This document shows positions 22,126-31,218 of a stretch of DNA of 51,020 bases, in pieces (position 1 is the stretch's first letter; each line of letters begins with the position of its first letter). The notes under the pieces were generated by a model. That model was not told where the DNA came from. It did not search any database and was given only the letters and a program-made list of their open reading frames with translations. This DNA comes from Nevskia sp. Its GTDB lineage: Bacteria > Pseudomonadota > Gammaproteobacteria > Nevskiales > Nevskiaceae. The stretch spans positions 1 through 51,020 of the forward strand of contig JALNYU010000025.1 in assembly GCA_023229645.1 (NCBI GenBank). The letters are read 5' to 3'. Both the position numbers and the translations under genes were made by a program.

Positions 22126-23199
22126 TCATTCGTCGCGCGGGCGGGTTTCGATGCCGAGCAATTCTTCGATTTGCGACAATGCCCCTTCGTCTTTAACCAC
22201 CGCACGCAGCCAGTCGTGCAGCGGCATATCGCCCCAGCGTGCAGCGCGGTCTGCAAGATAGGCCACCGGGCTGTGAGGTTCGGTACGGCGAAAGAAGTCC
22301 GCGACTTGCCGCAACTGTGCAATCGCTTGCGCACGCGTACGCAGCGGGCCGGCGGCGTCCGCTGTTCGATCGGCCGCCTCTGCCGTAGTCTTGGCTTGCG
22401 CCCTACCTGACGGCTGCGCGCCATCTTGCGGTGCCCCGGCCCAACCGCCCTGACGTGCCAATTGCTCAGCCAGTTCTAGCACTTCGTCAAACGCCTTCAG
22501 CATTGGCGCCGCGTTCGGGCCGTCGAGCCCGAGTTGGGCATCGAGCTGTTGAGACAAGCGCCCCGCCGCCGCTTGGCTGGCGCGGAGTTCGTCCAGCACG
22601 GTCTGAGAGAATCCGGAGCCGGATTTTTCGACGGCAAGGTTAATGTCGGCTATCGTCACGCGGCCTTCGGCGAGGCGCTCAGCCTCGTCAGGATCACGTT
22701 CCATCGCACCGCGCAGTGCTTGCGCCGCTTGATAATCGGCGTAAGAAATTTCCAACGCGGTGTCGGCGGTTAGCGGCAGTTGCCGAACCAGCGCCGAGAC
22801 GCGGTTCAAGATCCAATCGAGGCTGCCGATGCGAGCATCGAGATCATCGCCATCGATCAGCGGATGCAATTCCTGCCAATAGCGGCCACAAAGCTGTTCG
22901 ATCAAATCCAGCCCCTGCGCCAAGCCGGCGAAGGACGCGGTTTTGGCCAACGCCTCGGTCAACCAGCCGGTGAGGCGTAAGTCTTTGGTCTGCGTCCGCA
23001 AAGCTGCTTCGGCTTTGCGGACCACGAGCGGCCAGTCAGCAACTTTTAATGTCGTGACCCACTCGCCTTGATCAAGCGCCGGATCATCTTCACGCCGCGC
23101 AGCGGTGATTTCGTCGAACAAGCTCGAAAACGATAGATCTTCCCCGCAAGGCTGAGCGCCGGCCAAAGGGGCCAGTAGCGCTTCGACGTCGATGCTCAT
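22126..23199 (-). CDS. tssA: Type VI secretion protein TssA (ImpA family)
   Basis: The 357-residue cytoplasmic protein starts with an ImpA N-terminal domain: LLAPLAGAQPCGEDLSFS, then EWVTTLKVADWPLVVRKAEAAL and TKDLRLTGWLTEAL, and YWQELHPLIDGDD. An Ala/Gln-rich middle (about 255-290) leads to a C-terminal part with FFRRTEPHSPVAYLADRAARWGDMPLHDWL, typical of TssA. TssA caps and primes polymerisation of the contractile sheath. It is transcribed toward the tssM block, i.e. on the opposite strand, and separated from it by the aldo/keto reductase remnant and a MITE. It is the only cytoplasmic core T6SS gene in the window. Confidence 0.95.
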   Translation of the reverse strand: MSIDVEALLAPLAGAQPCGEDLSFSSLFDEITAARREDDPALDQGEWVTTLKVADWPLVVRKAEAALRTQTKDLRLTGWLTEALAKTASFAGLAQGLDLIEQLCGRYWQELHPLIDGDDLDARIGSLDWILNRVSALVRQLPLTADTALEISYADYQAAQALRGAMERDPDEAERLAEGRVTIADINLAVEKSGSGFSQTVLDELRASQAAAGRLSQQLDAQLGLDGPNAAPMLKAFDEVLELAEQLARQGGWAGAPQDGAQPSGRAQAKTTAEAADRTADAAGPLRTRAQAIAQLRQVADFFRRTEPHSPVAYLADRAARWGDMPLHDWLRAVVKDEGALSQIEELLGIETRPRDE

Positions 23200-23273
23200 A
23201 TCCGTATGCTCGATTGCCGCTGTTAAGCTGTCGATGCGCTTTTTATCACGGGCATGCCGCCCGGTGCAGCTTT

Positions 23274-23549
23274 TTATACCGGCTTACGCGGCTGCGGCGG
23301 TTGAAATATCAACGGCTTTTCCGTCGACGACCGCGGCGGCGCAACCTGCCCGCTGGAACTGCAACTGGAACAGCCGCCGCTACTGCAACCGGTATCGCAA
23401 GCAGCTGCCGCGCGCGTGCCTTCCCTGCGGCCTAAAAGCCGCCACATTCGGCGATGCAGCGCGGGTGTCAAGTGGCGTGCAACCTGATTCAAGCTCAGGC
23501 CGACAGCGGCAGCGATGACAACAAATTCGATAATGGCGTAGAGCGTCAT
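23274..23549 (-). CDS. Cys-rich small membrane protein of the feo operon
   Basis: The 91-residue protein has one N-terminal transmembrane helix (about 3-22, LYAIIEFVVIAAAVGLSL), a basic stretch, then a Cys-rich segment CDTGCSSGGCSSC with five Cys, and a Pro-rich tail. The stop of feoB and this start are two bases apart. The position and Cys content parallel FeoC-like or FeoB-associated Cys-rich proteins that accompany FeoB in many Gram-negative bacteria. A role in regulating FeoB or handling Fe(II) or an Fe-S cluster is inferred. Confidence 0.8.
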   Translation of the reverse strand: MTLYAIIEFVVIAAAVGLSLNQVARHLTPALHRRMWRLLGRREGTRAAAACDTGCSSGGCSSCSSSGQVAPPRSSTEKPLIFQPPQPRKPV

Positions 23550-23551
23550 GG

Positions 23552-25381
23552 CTAGCTTAAGGCCCGTGCGATTTGATACGTCAACAGCGAGCCCAGATAC
23601 GCGAGCCCGAACAGATACCCGGCCGTCAGCGCAACAATACGCCAGGAGCCGGTTTCACGGCGGATAACTGCCAGCGTTGAAACACATTGCGGTGCAAACA
23701 CGTACCAAACCAGCAGCGACAACGCGGTGGCCAGCGACCATTGCGCTGTCAGCAGCGGCGAAAGCTGGGTTGCAGCGTCATCCGTCGCGGCAGACAACGC
23801 ATAGACTGTCGCCAACGCACTAACGGCAACTTCACGCGCCGCTAAGCCTGGGACCAATGCAATGCAGATTTGCCAGTTGAAGCCAATCGGCGCAAAAACG
23901 TATTCGAGCACGTGACCAATGCGGCCAGCGAAGCTGTAGTCGATCGCCGGCCCTACCGCATCAGCTGGTGGCCCAGGGAACGTCGACAAAAACCACAGCA
24001 ATACGCTGAGCGAAAGGATGATTGTGCCAACGCGCCGTAGAAAAATCCGCGCCCGTTCATACAAGCCAATTGCAACGTCACGGACGTGCGGCACCCGATA
24101 CGACGGCAGCTCTAAAAGTAGCGCGTGTTCGGTGGTATCCCGTTGCAGCCACTTCATCACGTAAGCGACGAGCAACGCGGCTGCAATGCCAGCGAGATAC
24201 AGCCCGAATAGCAGCAAGCCTTGAAGGTTGAACACGCCCAGCACGCTTTGCTTCGGAACGAAGGCGCCGATCAACAAGGTATAGACCGGCAGGCGCGCCG
24301 AGCAGGTCATGAGCGGTGCGACGAGAATGGTCGCAAGGCGATCACGCGGATCTTGAATCGTTCGCGTCGCCATGATCCCCGGAACGGCGCAGGCGAAACT
24401 CGAAAGCAGCGGGATAAACGAACGCCCGGTGAGGCCAGCCCCGACCATCAAGCGATCCAACAAAAACGCCGCGCGCGGCAAATATCCTGATTCTTCGAGA
24501 ATCAAAATAAATAAGAACAGGAACAGGATTTGCGGCAGAAAAACGATAACGCTGCCAGCGCCAACAAGCACACCGTCAACGGCTAAGCTGCGTAGCGCGC
24601 CAGCTGGCATGGCGGCGCGTAAGCCATCGCCCGCAGCACTGATTAAGGTATCGATCCCATCCTGAACCGGCGCTGCCCACGAAAACACGGCCTGGAACAT
24701 CAGGAACATCACGACGCACAGCAGTACCAGTCCCCAAACTGGGTGCAACGCCCAGCGATCAATCGCATCGTCGATGGTCGCAGTCGCCGTCGGCATGTTG
24801 ACAGTTTCGGCGAGCAGGCGGCGAACTTCGGCGTGCAGATCTGCCGTTGGGGAGAGCGGAACCGGCGCTGGCGGCAGGCTATGATCAAACCGTTCGACTA
24901 GCGCGCTCACACCATCTTGCCGCACCGCAACCGTTTCGACGACAGGAATGCCGAGTAGCGCTTCAAGACGTGCCCGGTCGATCCGTATGCCGCGCCGCTG
25001 CGCAGCGTCGGTCATATTCAGGACTAATAACATCGGCACGCCGAGGTTTTTCACTTCGAGCACAAAACGCAGGTGCAAACGAAGGTTAGTAGCGTCGGTC
25101 ACACAGACCAACAAATCCGGCCGGCGCTCGTCCGCACGCTGCCCAAGGCAAATGTCGCGGGTCACCGCTTCATCCGGGCTGGTCGCGGCCAAACTATAAG
25201 CGCCCGGAAGATCCAGCAGGCGGACATGCCGGCCGGATACGGTTATGAGCTCCCCAGCCTTGCGCTCAACCGTAACGCCAGCGTAGTTCGCCACCTTTTG
25301 CCGACTGCCGGTCAGCCGATTGAAAAGCGCGGTTTTACCGCAATTCGGATTGCCAACCAGCGCGATGTTCAGAGTGTCCAT
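23552..25381 (-). CDS. feoB: Ferrous iron transporter FeoB
   Basis: The 609-residue inner-membrane protein imports Fe(II) with help from an N-terminal G domain. Visible are G1 GNPNCGKT (10-17), the G2 region NYAGVTVERK, G3 DLPGAYSL and G4 NMTD, followed by a membrane domain with two Gate-type segments (FLPQILFLFLFILILEESGY, SFACAVPGIMATR, and later LVPGLAAREV). I start at ATG 25381 because the G domain begins there; a longer frame upstream overlaps feoA. It is shorter than the roughly 770-residue E. coli protein, in the range of the shorter FeoB types. feoA ends seven bases upstream. Confidence 0.95.
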   Translation of the reverse strand: MDTLNIALVGNPNCGKTALFNRLTGSRQKVANYAGVTVERKAGELITVSGRHVRLLDLPGAYSLAATSPDEAVTRDICLGQRADERRPDLLVCVTDATNLRLHLRFVLEVKNLGVPMLLVLNMTDAAQRRGIRIDRARLEALLGIPVVETVAVRQDGVSALVERFDHSLPPAPVPLSPTADLHAEVRRLLAETVNMPTATATIDDAIDRWALHPVWGLVLLCVVMFLMFQAVFSWAAPVQDGIDTLISAAGDGLRAAMPAGALRSLAVDGVLVGAGSVIVFLPQILFLFLFILILEESGYLPRAAFLLDRLMVGAGLTGRSFIPLLSSFACAVPGIMATRTIQDPRDRLATILVAPLMTCSARLPVYTLLIGAFVPKQSVLGVFNLQGLLLFGLYLAGIAAALLVAYVMKWLQRDTTEHALLLELPSYRVPHVRDVAIGLYERARIFLRRVGTIILSLSVLLWFLSTFPGPPADAVGPAIDYSFAGRIGHVLEYVFAPIGFNWQICIALVPGLAAREVAVSALATVYALSAATDDAATQLSPLLTAQWSLATALSLLVWYVFAPQCVSTLAVIRRETGSWRIVALTAGYLFGLAYLGSLLTYQIARALS

Positions 25382-25388
25382 CAGGCGC

Positions 25389-25646
25389 TCAGACTGGCAC
25401 CGCATTGCGCAGAACGACGCGCGCAGCCTCGGCGCGACGCAGCGCAAAACGCGTATAGCCGATTCGAACCACGAGCGGATCGGCGCCGATTGGCCCGCGC
25501 GCGACAATTCGGACGATTTCGCCCGGAACAAAACCCAGATCTCGCAAACGCGAGGCGATAGGATCGGCGCCATGGGCGTCCGCCACATGATCGACAACCG
25601 CATCTGCGTTCAGCGCTAGATCCCGCAATAGCTGTTCCAAGGACAT
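25389..25646 (-). CDS. feoA: Ferrous iron transport protein FeoA
   Basis: The 85-residue SH3-like cytoplasmic protein shows the FeoA pattern: RLRDLGFVPGEIVRIVARGPIGADPLVVRIGYTRFALRRAEA. It regulates or supports FeoB. The start is the ATG at 25646, immediately behind a Fur-box-like site; a longer frame upstream lacks family similarity. It is first in the feoA-feoB-small protein operon. Confidence 0.93.
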   Translation of the reverse strand: MSLEQLLRDLALNADAVVDHVADAHGADPIASRLRDLGFVPGEIVRIVARGPIGADPLVVRIGYTRFALRRAEAARVVLRNAVPV

Positions 25647-25654
25647 TCCTGGAT

Positions 25655-25672
25655 GACAATGAGAATGATTCC
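25655..25672. promoter_or_regulatory. Fur-box-like site upstream of feoA
   Basis: GACAATGAGAATGATTCC matches the E. coli-type Fur consensus at most positions (three NATAAT-like hexamers) and lies 9-26 bases before the feoA start. Iron-dependent repression by Fur is the expected control for feo genes. Confidence 0.6.
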
Positions 25673-26345
25673 TAAATAGTACCGCAAACCCAATCTTGAT
25701 GCGTCTGCTTTCTGTGCCGCGCACGGTTTGCCACCAGCACAACAACCCCAAGCCGCCTGAGGGTTACCTGAAATACCGCTAATTCGCGCCTATCGTCCGG
25801 AACTGTGACGCAGTTCGCAGCTAATTTTTTACAAAGTCTTTACCATTAGCCTTCAATATTTCGACGCGCACGAACTAAGAAAAGGCCCCGATCAAATTTC
25901 GTATGTGGCTGAAAATAAACCCTGATATGTGAATCAACGCTAGACAGATTGCCATCACCTCCCCATAATTCGGCTTACAGTTTCGTAATCGATCTGGCCA
26001 TCGAAAAACGCAGTTAGCTCTGGGCAGCTCGATTGATTCAAGCAAATGGATACGGCACCGGCTACGCCGCCTCGGTTGTTCGCCTTGCTTATAACGGCTT
26101 TGACCGCACCACACCTGAATGCATTTTTTTTGATCGCCTTGTGTCAAAAAAAGGCTCCGAACACGACGCTGCCGACTCAACGGGAATATTTTTAAATCTT
26201 GTCCACGCACCTGCCGTCGGCGCGTTAATAAATCTGGGACTGAACCTGAAGGCAAATGTGGCGTCGAACGCCAAAGCAAATCACCGGTTGGGTTAGGCGG
26301 CATGCGGTTTAATTTAAAAAATCGGCTTAATTTAGGAGCTACTTG
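25673..26345. other. Intergenic region between divergent feo and polysaccharide operons
   Basis: About 670 bp without a gene I can support. Short open frames on both strands (for example 25875-26303 minus) have no ribosome site, signal or family pattern. The region must carry the feo promoter on the minus strand and the promoter for the polysaccharide operon on the plus strand. I looked for a JUMPstart/ops element (GGCGGTAG) and did not see one. Confidence 0.5.
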
Positions 26346-27326
26346 ATGGGAACGCAGCGGGAATTTGGCCCTAAGCGAATATTAGTCACTGGGGGCGCAG
26401 GTTTTATCGGATCCCATCTCTGCGCACGCCTGATCGACGAAGGCCAGGAAGTACTCTGCGTCGATAACTTCTACACCGGCTCTCGCGAGAACCTCGCGCC
26501 GTTGTTGAATCATCCACGCTTTGAATTACTGCGCCATGATGTGACGCTACCGCTGTTTGTCGAGGTCGACCAAATCTACAACCTCGCCTGTCCCGCAAGC
26601 CCAGTTCACTATCAGTTCGACCCGGTACAAACCACAAAAACCAGCGTGCACGGCGCCATCAACATGCTCGGCCTTGCTAAGCGTTTGAAAGTGCCTGTAT
26701 TGCAAGCATCAACCAGCGAAGTTTACGGCGACCCCGAAGTTCACCCACAAACCGAAGATTACTGGGGGCATGTCAACCCCATTGGCTTTCGTTCGTGTTA
26801 TGACGAAGGTAAACGCTGTGCAGAGACCTTGTTTTTCGATTACTACCGGCAGCATAAAGTCGAGATCAAAGTCGCGCGCATCTTCAATACCTATGGACCG
26901 AACATGCACCCGAATGACGGCCGGGTCGTTTCGAACTTCATCATGCAAGCGCTCTTGGGCCGCCCCATTACGATTTACGGGGAAGGCCAACAAACACGGT
27001 CGTTTTGTTATGTAGATGATCTGGTGTCCGGCCTAATAAAGTTGATGAACACGTCGCCAGACGTTACTGGGCCGATTAATCTTGGCAATCCTGTGGAATT
27101 CACGATTCGCAGCCTCGCGGATCTGGTCATCGAACTTACGGAATCAGCGTCAAAGATCGAATTAATGCCGCTGCCACCGGACGATCCCCGACAGCGGCAA
27201 CCCAATATTTCCAAAGCGGCCGAACAACTGAATTGGCAGCCGCAAATCGCGTTACGCCAAGGATTGTTGAAATCAATCCCTTATTTCAAGCGCGTGTTAA
27301 GCGGTCAGTCCACGGCCAGCGTCTGA
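26346..27326 (+). CDS. UDP-glucuronate decarboxylase (UDP-xylose synthase)
   Basis: The 326-residue short-chain dehydrogenase makes UDP-xylose from UDP-glucuronate, using bound NAD. It shows the Rossmann GGAGFIGS motif (16-23), VDNFYTGSRENL, the family-specific CYDEGKR (the Tyr and Lys being catalytic), RIFNTYGPNMHPNDGRVVSNF and GEGQQTRSFCYVDDL. These distinguish UXS enzymes from other sugar epimerases. The start is the ATG at 26346 with GGAG seven bases upstream; a TTG one codon earlier is unlikely. It opens the polysaccharide operon and supplies xylose or, with further enzymes, related pentose units. Confidence 0.93.
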   Translation: MGTQREFGPKRILVTGGAGFIGSHLCARLIDEGQEVLCVDNFYTGSRENLAPLLNHPRFELLRHDVTLPLFVEVDQIYNLACPASPVHYQFDPVQTTKTSVHGAINMLGLAKRLKVPVLQASTSEVYGDPEVHPQTEDYWGHVNPIGFRSCYDEGKRCAETLFFDYYRQHKVEIKVARIFNTYGPNMHPNDGRVVSNFIMQALLGRPITIYGEGQQTRSFCYVDDLVSGLIKLMNTSPDVTGPINLGNPVEFTIRSLADLVIELTESASKIELMPLPPDDPRQRQPNISKAAEQLNWQPQIALRQGLLKSIPYFKRVLSGQSTASV

Positions 27327-27396
27327 TCCAAATTCGCAAAACTAATCGCAAATTAAGCCGTATTAGGCAGTGACTAGAGAAAGGGAGCGACAATCG

Positions 27397-28407
27397 ATGC
27401 CTCTAGAAGTCGGCAAGAAAAGCATAGTTTTCGTTACTGGCGGGGCAGGCTATGTCGGCTCTCATGCCTGTAAAGCATTGACTGCTGCTGGCTATCAGCC
27501 CGTGGTGTACGACAACCTCAGTCGCGGCCACGCCAGCGCGGTTAAATGGGGGCCACTCATTAAAGGCGACATCCTGGACCGTACGGCCCTAATCGCGGCG
27601 CTCCGCCAAACGGCGCCAGTAGCGGTCATACATTTTGCGGCGTACGCCTACGTCGGAGAGTCGATGGCTTCTCCGGATATGTACTATCGAAATAACGTCG
27701 CCGGTACGCTGCAGCTGTTGGAGGCAATGAACGAAGCCCGCTGCAAGCGGCTCGTCTTCTCATCCAGTTGCGCGGTCTACGGCGGCGTACACAATCATCC
27801 GATTGACGAAGCAACGCCTTGCGAACCTGCGTCAACTTACGGCCACACAAAACTAATTTGTGAGCAGATGATTCGTGACTACGTACGCGCCTACGGCTTT
27901 GCTGGCATCGCGCTGCGGTATTTCAATGCCGCGGGTTCTGACCCGGACGGTGAAATTGGTGAAAACCATGATCCAGAGCCTCATATCATTCCATCTGTAT
28001 TGCGCGTAGCGGCCGGGATCGAACCGACTATCACCATCAACGGCACCGATCATCCGACTCCGGACGGCACCTGCGTTCGCGATTTCGTCCACGTTAGCGA
28101 TCTCGCACGCGCACACGTTCAGGCGCTCGACCTCATCCTTACCCAAGCATCCGGGATGGAAGTCGTAAACCTAGGGGCTGGCCTAGGCGTATCGCTCAAG
28201 CAGATTATTGACGCCGCACAACGCATAACAAAGCAAACTATTTCAGTTAATTATGGTGGCCGCAGAGCCGGCGATCCGCCCTACGCAGTAGGTCGAGCTG
28301 AGCGCGCGCAAGCCCTTTTGAATTGGCAGCCGCAATACCGAGAATTAGATGTCTTAATGGCGCACACTTGGCAATGGATGAACGTAATGCGTCAGCAGGC
28401 TGCTTAA
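27397..28407 (+). CDS. galE: UDP-glucose 4-epimerase GalE
   Basis: The 336-residue enzyme interconverts UDP-glucose and UDP-galactose. Motifs are TGGAGYVGSH at the N-terminus, VIHFAAYAYVGESM, SSSCAVYG, the YGHTK catalytic Tyr/Lys, ALRYFNAAGSDPDGEIGENHDPEPHIIP and DGTCVRDFVHVSDL, all typical of GalE. I start at ATG 27397 because AGGGAG lies nine bases upstream; a GTG nine codons earlier is a worse choice. It follows the UDP-xylose synthase gene by 70 bp. Confidence 0.95.
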   Translation: MPLEVGKKSIVFVTGGAGYVGSHACKALTAAGYQPVVYDNLSRGHASAVKWGPLIKGDILDRTALIAALRQTAPVAVIHFAAYAYVGESMASPDMYYRNNVAGTLQLLEAMNEARCKRLVFSSSCAVYGGVHNHPIDEATPCEPASTYGHTKLICEQMIRDYVRAYGFAGIALRYFNAAGSDPDGEIGENHDPEPHIIPSVLRVAAGIEPTITINGTDHPTPDGTCVRDFVHVSDLARAHVQALDLILTQASGMEVVNLGAGLGVSLKQIIDAAQRITKQTISVNYGGRRAGDPPYAVGRAERAQALLNWQPQYRELDVLMAHTWQWMNVMRQQAA

Positions 28408-28507
28408 TAACGGTGTTGTCCGGTAGATCAATACAACCTCGCGACATGAATTCAACCTGCTACTATCAAATCGAAGTGCAGCCAACTCATTGGAGAGACC
28501 TTCAAGG

Positions 28508-29245
28508 ATGAGCACGAAAAGTCAACAGTCAGCAGACCTGATTTCGTCGACAGAAACAAAATTTGGCGCGCATCAAAGTACTGGAAAAGTACGCCTGATT
28601 CGCTCACAAACGCTTGTTGCCGCCAATCAAAAGCAACTTGGCGGCCGATACAGCCGGGTATTGGACATATTTTTTGCCACCGGCCTTTGCCTAATATTTC
28701 TCCCTATCATCGCAAGTACTTGTCTAGTTCTGCTGTGTTCAGGCGGCCCGGTTTTTTTTCGGCAAGCCCGCTTGGGGCATGGAGGACAACTATTTAACGT
28801 CTATAAATTTCGGACGATGGTGCCAAATGCTGCCGACGTTCTAAATAATATATTAGAAAAAAATCAAGAACTTAAAGAAGAATGGATGGCCAATTTTAAA
28901 TTAAAAAACGACCCGCGCGTAACGTGGATCGGTCGTTTTTTACGTCGCACCAGCCTTGATGAACTACCGCAACTCTGGAACATCATTAAGGGCGATATGA
29001 GCCTTGTTGGGCCGCGCCCAATTGAACCATTTGAAATTGCTCAATATGGGCGCTTTGCGAAGCACTATTACGCGCAACGTCCGGGCCTCACCGGGCTGTG
29101 GCAAGTATCAGGGCGCAGCAATATGAGCTATCAAAAGCGAGTCGTCCTGGACGCATTTTATTCGAAGAATCGCTCGTTGATGCTAGATTTACGCATCATT
29201 ATCAAAACAATCCGCGTTGTTTTAATGGGCTCCGGGGCGTATTAA
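28508..29245 (+). CDS. Initiating phosphosugar transferase (polyprenyl-phosphate glycosyl-1-phosphate transferase)
   Basis: This 245-residue monotopic membrane enzyme transfers the first sugar-1-phosphate onto undecaprenyl phosphate, starting each repeat unit. It has one hydrophobic re-entrant helix (about 52-78), KFRTM (100-104), RRTSLDELPQLWNI with the Asp151-Glu152 catalytic pair, GPRP (168-171) and RPGLTGLWQVSGR. Being short, it corresponds to the catalytic C-terminal part of WbaP-type proteins, like ExoY. The sugar is not certain; Gal-1-P is plausible given galE nearby. It is separated from galE by about 100 bp. Confidence 0.92.
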   Translation: MSTKSQQSADLISSTETKFGAHQSTGKVRLIRSQTLVAANQKQLGGRYSRVLDIFFATGLCLIFLPIIASTCLVLLCSGGPVFFRQARLGHGGQLFNVYKFRTMVPNAADVLNNILEKNQELKEEWMANFKLKNDPRVTWIGRFLRRTSLDELPQLWNIIKGDMSLVGPRPIEPFEIAQYGRFAKHYYAQRPGLTGLWQVSGRSNMSYQKRVVLDAFYSKNRSLMLDLRIIIKTIRVVLMGSGAY

Positions 29246-29338
29246 GCTGGATTTTGCGCGATGTCGATCAACTTATATTATGGAATAAATATGCGTAAAA
29301 TAAGATAATTACGCACGACTTCCTCGCTTGAAATCAGC

Positions 29339-30235
29339 ATGAAATTGATGATCACCGGCCATGAAGGATTTGTTGGGTCGGTATTGCGTACCGAATTCAA
29401 CTCTGTTGGCTTAACAAATGCGTCTGGAGCTTCGATAGATCTTCATGATCTAGAGAGTGTTGTGGCCGCGATTGAGCATCACCAACCTGATGCAGTTATA
29501 CATCTTGCGGCCCAGACTTTTATTCCTTCAGCTTTTTCAGATCCTCTCGGGACCTACACCACCAATTTTATCGGCACACATAATCTTCTCACTGCACTGA
29601 AGAAGATTAATTTTTCGGGCCGCCTACTATTTGTCAGCACCTCAGATGTATATGGGTGCGTCTCTGAGGACAACCTTCCGACTACAGAAGTAGCCCCGCT
29701 ACAGCCACTTAATCCTTATGCCGTTAGCAAAATTGCAGCGGAAACACTTTGCCGCTATTGGGTGAATGCAGAGCACTTCGACATTGTAATTGCACGGCCA
29801 TTTAATCACATAGGTCCCGGGCAAAATGCGCGCTTTGCAATCGCAAACTTCAGCCGGGTAATCACTGAAATTAAGCTTGGCCAACGAGACAATACTTTGG
29901 ACGTTGGCGACCTGGAAATTACACGAGATTTTACGGATGTGCGGGATGTCGTAAGCGCGTATTTATGTTTGATGGAGCATGGTGTTAAAGGAGAAATCTA
30001 TAACATCTGCTCCGGAATAGAACGCAACATACGCGATACCATTTACACACTCGCCGAATTGGCAAATGTGCGCGTAAATTTAAAAATTGATCCGGCGCGT
30101 TTCCGTCAAGCAGACAGCCGCCGAGCATGCGGTTCTAGCAAAAAGTTACGTGAGCATACTGGCTGGGCGCCCAAGGTTCCTTGGCATACGAGCCTTAATG
30201 ACACCCTCATCCATTGGGAGCATGTGTTGCAATGA
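29339..30235 (+). CDS. GDP-4-keto-6-deoxy-D-mannose reductase (RMD-like)
   Basis: The 298-residue SDR protein shows TGHEGFVGS at the N-terminus, VIHLAAQTFIPSAF, STSDVYG, the YAVSK catalytic motif, RPFNHIGPGQ and RDFTDVRDVV. The FNHIGPGQ motif is usual for RMD-type enzymes that reduce GDP-4-keto-6-deoxymannose to GDP-D-rhamnose. It overlaps the next gene, a GDP-mannose 4,6-dehydratase that makes its substrate, by ATGA, which supports the assignment. A GDP-6-deoxytalose product cannot be ruled out. Confidence 0.85.
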   Translation: MKLMITGHEGFVGSVLRTEFNSVGLTNASGASIDLHDLESVVAAIEHHQPDAVIHLAAQTFIPSAFSDPLGTYTTNFIGTHNLLTALKKINFSGRLLFVSTSDVYGCVSEDNLPTTEVAPLQPLNPYAVSKIAAETLCRYWVNAEHFDIVIARPFNHIGPGQNARFAIANFSRVITEIKLGQRDNTLDVGDLEITRDFTDVRDVVSAYLCLMEHGVKGEIYNICSGIERNIRDTIYTLAELANVRVNLKIDPARFRQADSRRACGSSKKLREHTGWAPKVPWHTSLNDTLIHWEHVLQ

Positions 30236-31203
30236 GCAAGCGGGCCTTTATTACCGGTATCACTGGGCAGGACGGCGCATATCTCGCAAGGTTCCTGCTA
30301 GACAAAGGGTACGAAGTCTTTGGTCTACTTGCACGACGCAGCAGCAGTACAAGCTGGCGCTTGGAATATTTGAATGTGCTCAGCCACATCAAGCTAATAG
30401 ATGGTGATCTTACTGATTTGGCAGCCATTATTCGTGCACTGCGGATCGCCAAGCCTACGGAAATTTATAACCTCGGCGCACAAAGCTTTGTCGGGAGTTC
30501 ATGGGATCAACCTATTTTAACCGGACAAGCGACCGGTATTGGCGTTACCAACGTGCTTGAGGCAATCCGTTTGACAGATTCGTCGGCGCGCTTTTACCAA
30601 GCGTCGACAAGCGAAATGTTTGGCCTTATCCAGGAAACAACGCAAAGCGAGAAAACGCCGTTTTATCCCCGCAGCCCGTATGGGGTCGCGAAACTCTATG
30701 GCCACTGGATGACCGTGAATTATCGCGAAAGTTTTAACATGCATGCGTCGAGCGGAATCCTATTCAACCACGAATCTCCGTTAAGGGGCATTGAATTTGT
30801 CACACGAAAAGTAACCGACGGAGTCGCGCGCATTAAGTTGGGACGGCAAAAATCGCTAATGTTGGGGAATATTGATGCCCAGCGAGATTGGGGCTTTGCA
30901 GGTGACTACGTCGAAGCGATGTGGCTAATGCTCCAGCAAGATCAACCCGACGATTATGTTATCGCAACAGGCGTCACCACGACTGTCCGCGACATGTGCC
31001 GTATTGCGTTCGAACGCGTGGGCCTTGACTATGAAAACTACGTTAAAATTGACCCTCGCTATTATCGCCCTGCTGAAGTTGAAGTGCTGCTAGGGAATCC
31101 AGCTAAAGCGAAGTCTCGTCTGGCTTGGTCCGCCAAGACGTCGCTGAAAGAATTAATAGAGATGATGGTTGACGCCGATTTAGCGCGCGTATCTGCTCAA
31201 TAA
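30232..31203 (+). CDS. gmd: GDP-mannose 4,6-dehydratase
   Basis: The 323-residue enzyme converts GDP-mannose to GDP-4-keto-6-deoxymannose. Signatures are FITGITGQDGAYLARFLL, ARRSSS, GDLTDL, EIYNLGAQSFVGSSWDQP, STSEMFG, YGVAK (catalytic Tyr/Lys), ILFNHESPLRG and GNIDAQRDWGFAGDYVEAMW. The start is the ATG at 30232, overlapping the stop of the reductase gene; an upstream GTG-type start is not needed. Together the pair makes a 6-deoxyhexose donor for the polysaccharide. Confidence 0.95.
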   Translation: MSKRAFITGITGQDGAYLARFLLDKGYEVFGLLARRSSSTSWRLEYLNVLSHIKLIDGDLTDLAAIIRALRIAKPTEIYNLGAQSFVGSSWDQPILTGQATGIGVTNVLEAIRLTDSSARFYQASTSEMFGLIQETTQSEKTPFYPRSPYGVAKLYGHWMTVNYRESFNMHASSGILFNHESPLRGIEFVTRKVTDGVARIKLGRQKSLMLGNIDAQRDWGFAGDYVEAMWLMLQQDQPDDYVIATGVTTTVRDMCRIAFERVGLDYENYVKIDPRYYRPAEVEVLLGNPAKAKSRLAWSAKTSLKELIEMMVDADLARVSAQ

Positions 31204-31218
31204 TTTCCCCATCCATCA

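Noticed and set aside
25875..26303. Open frames on both strands in the feo/polysaccharide gap
   Set aside because: No ribosome sites, no domain pattern and overlapping frames of equal quality; treated as intergenic.
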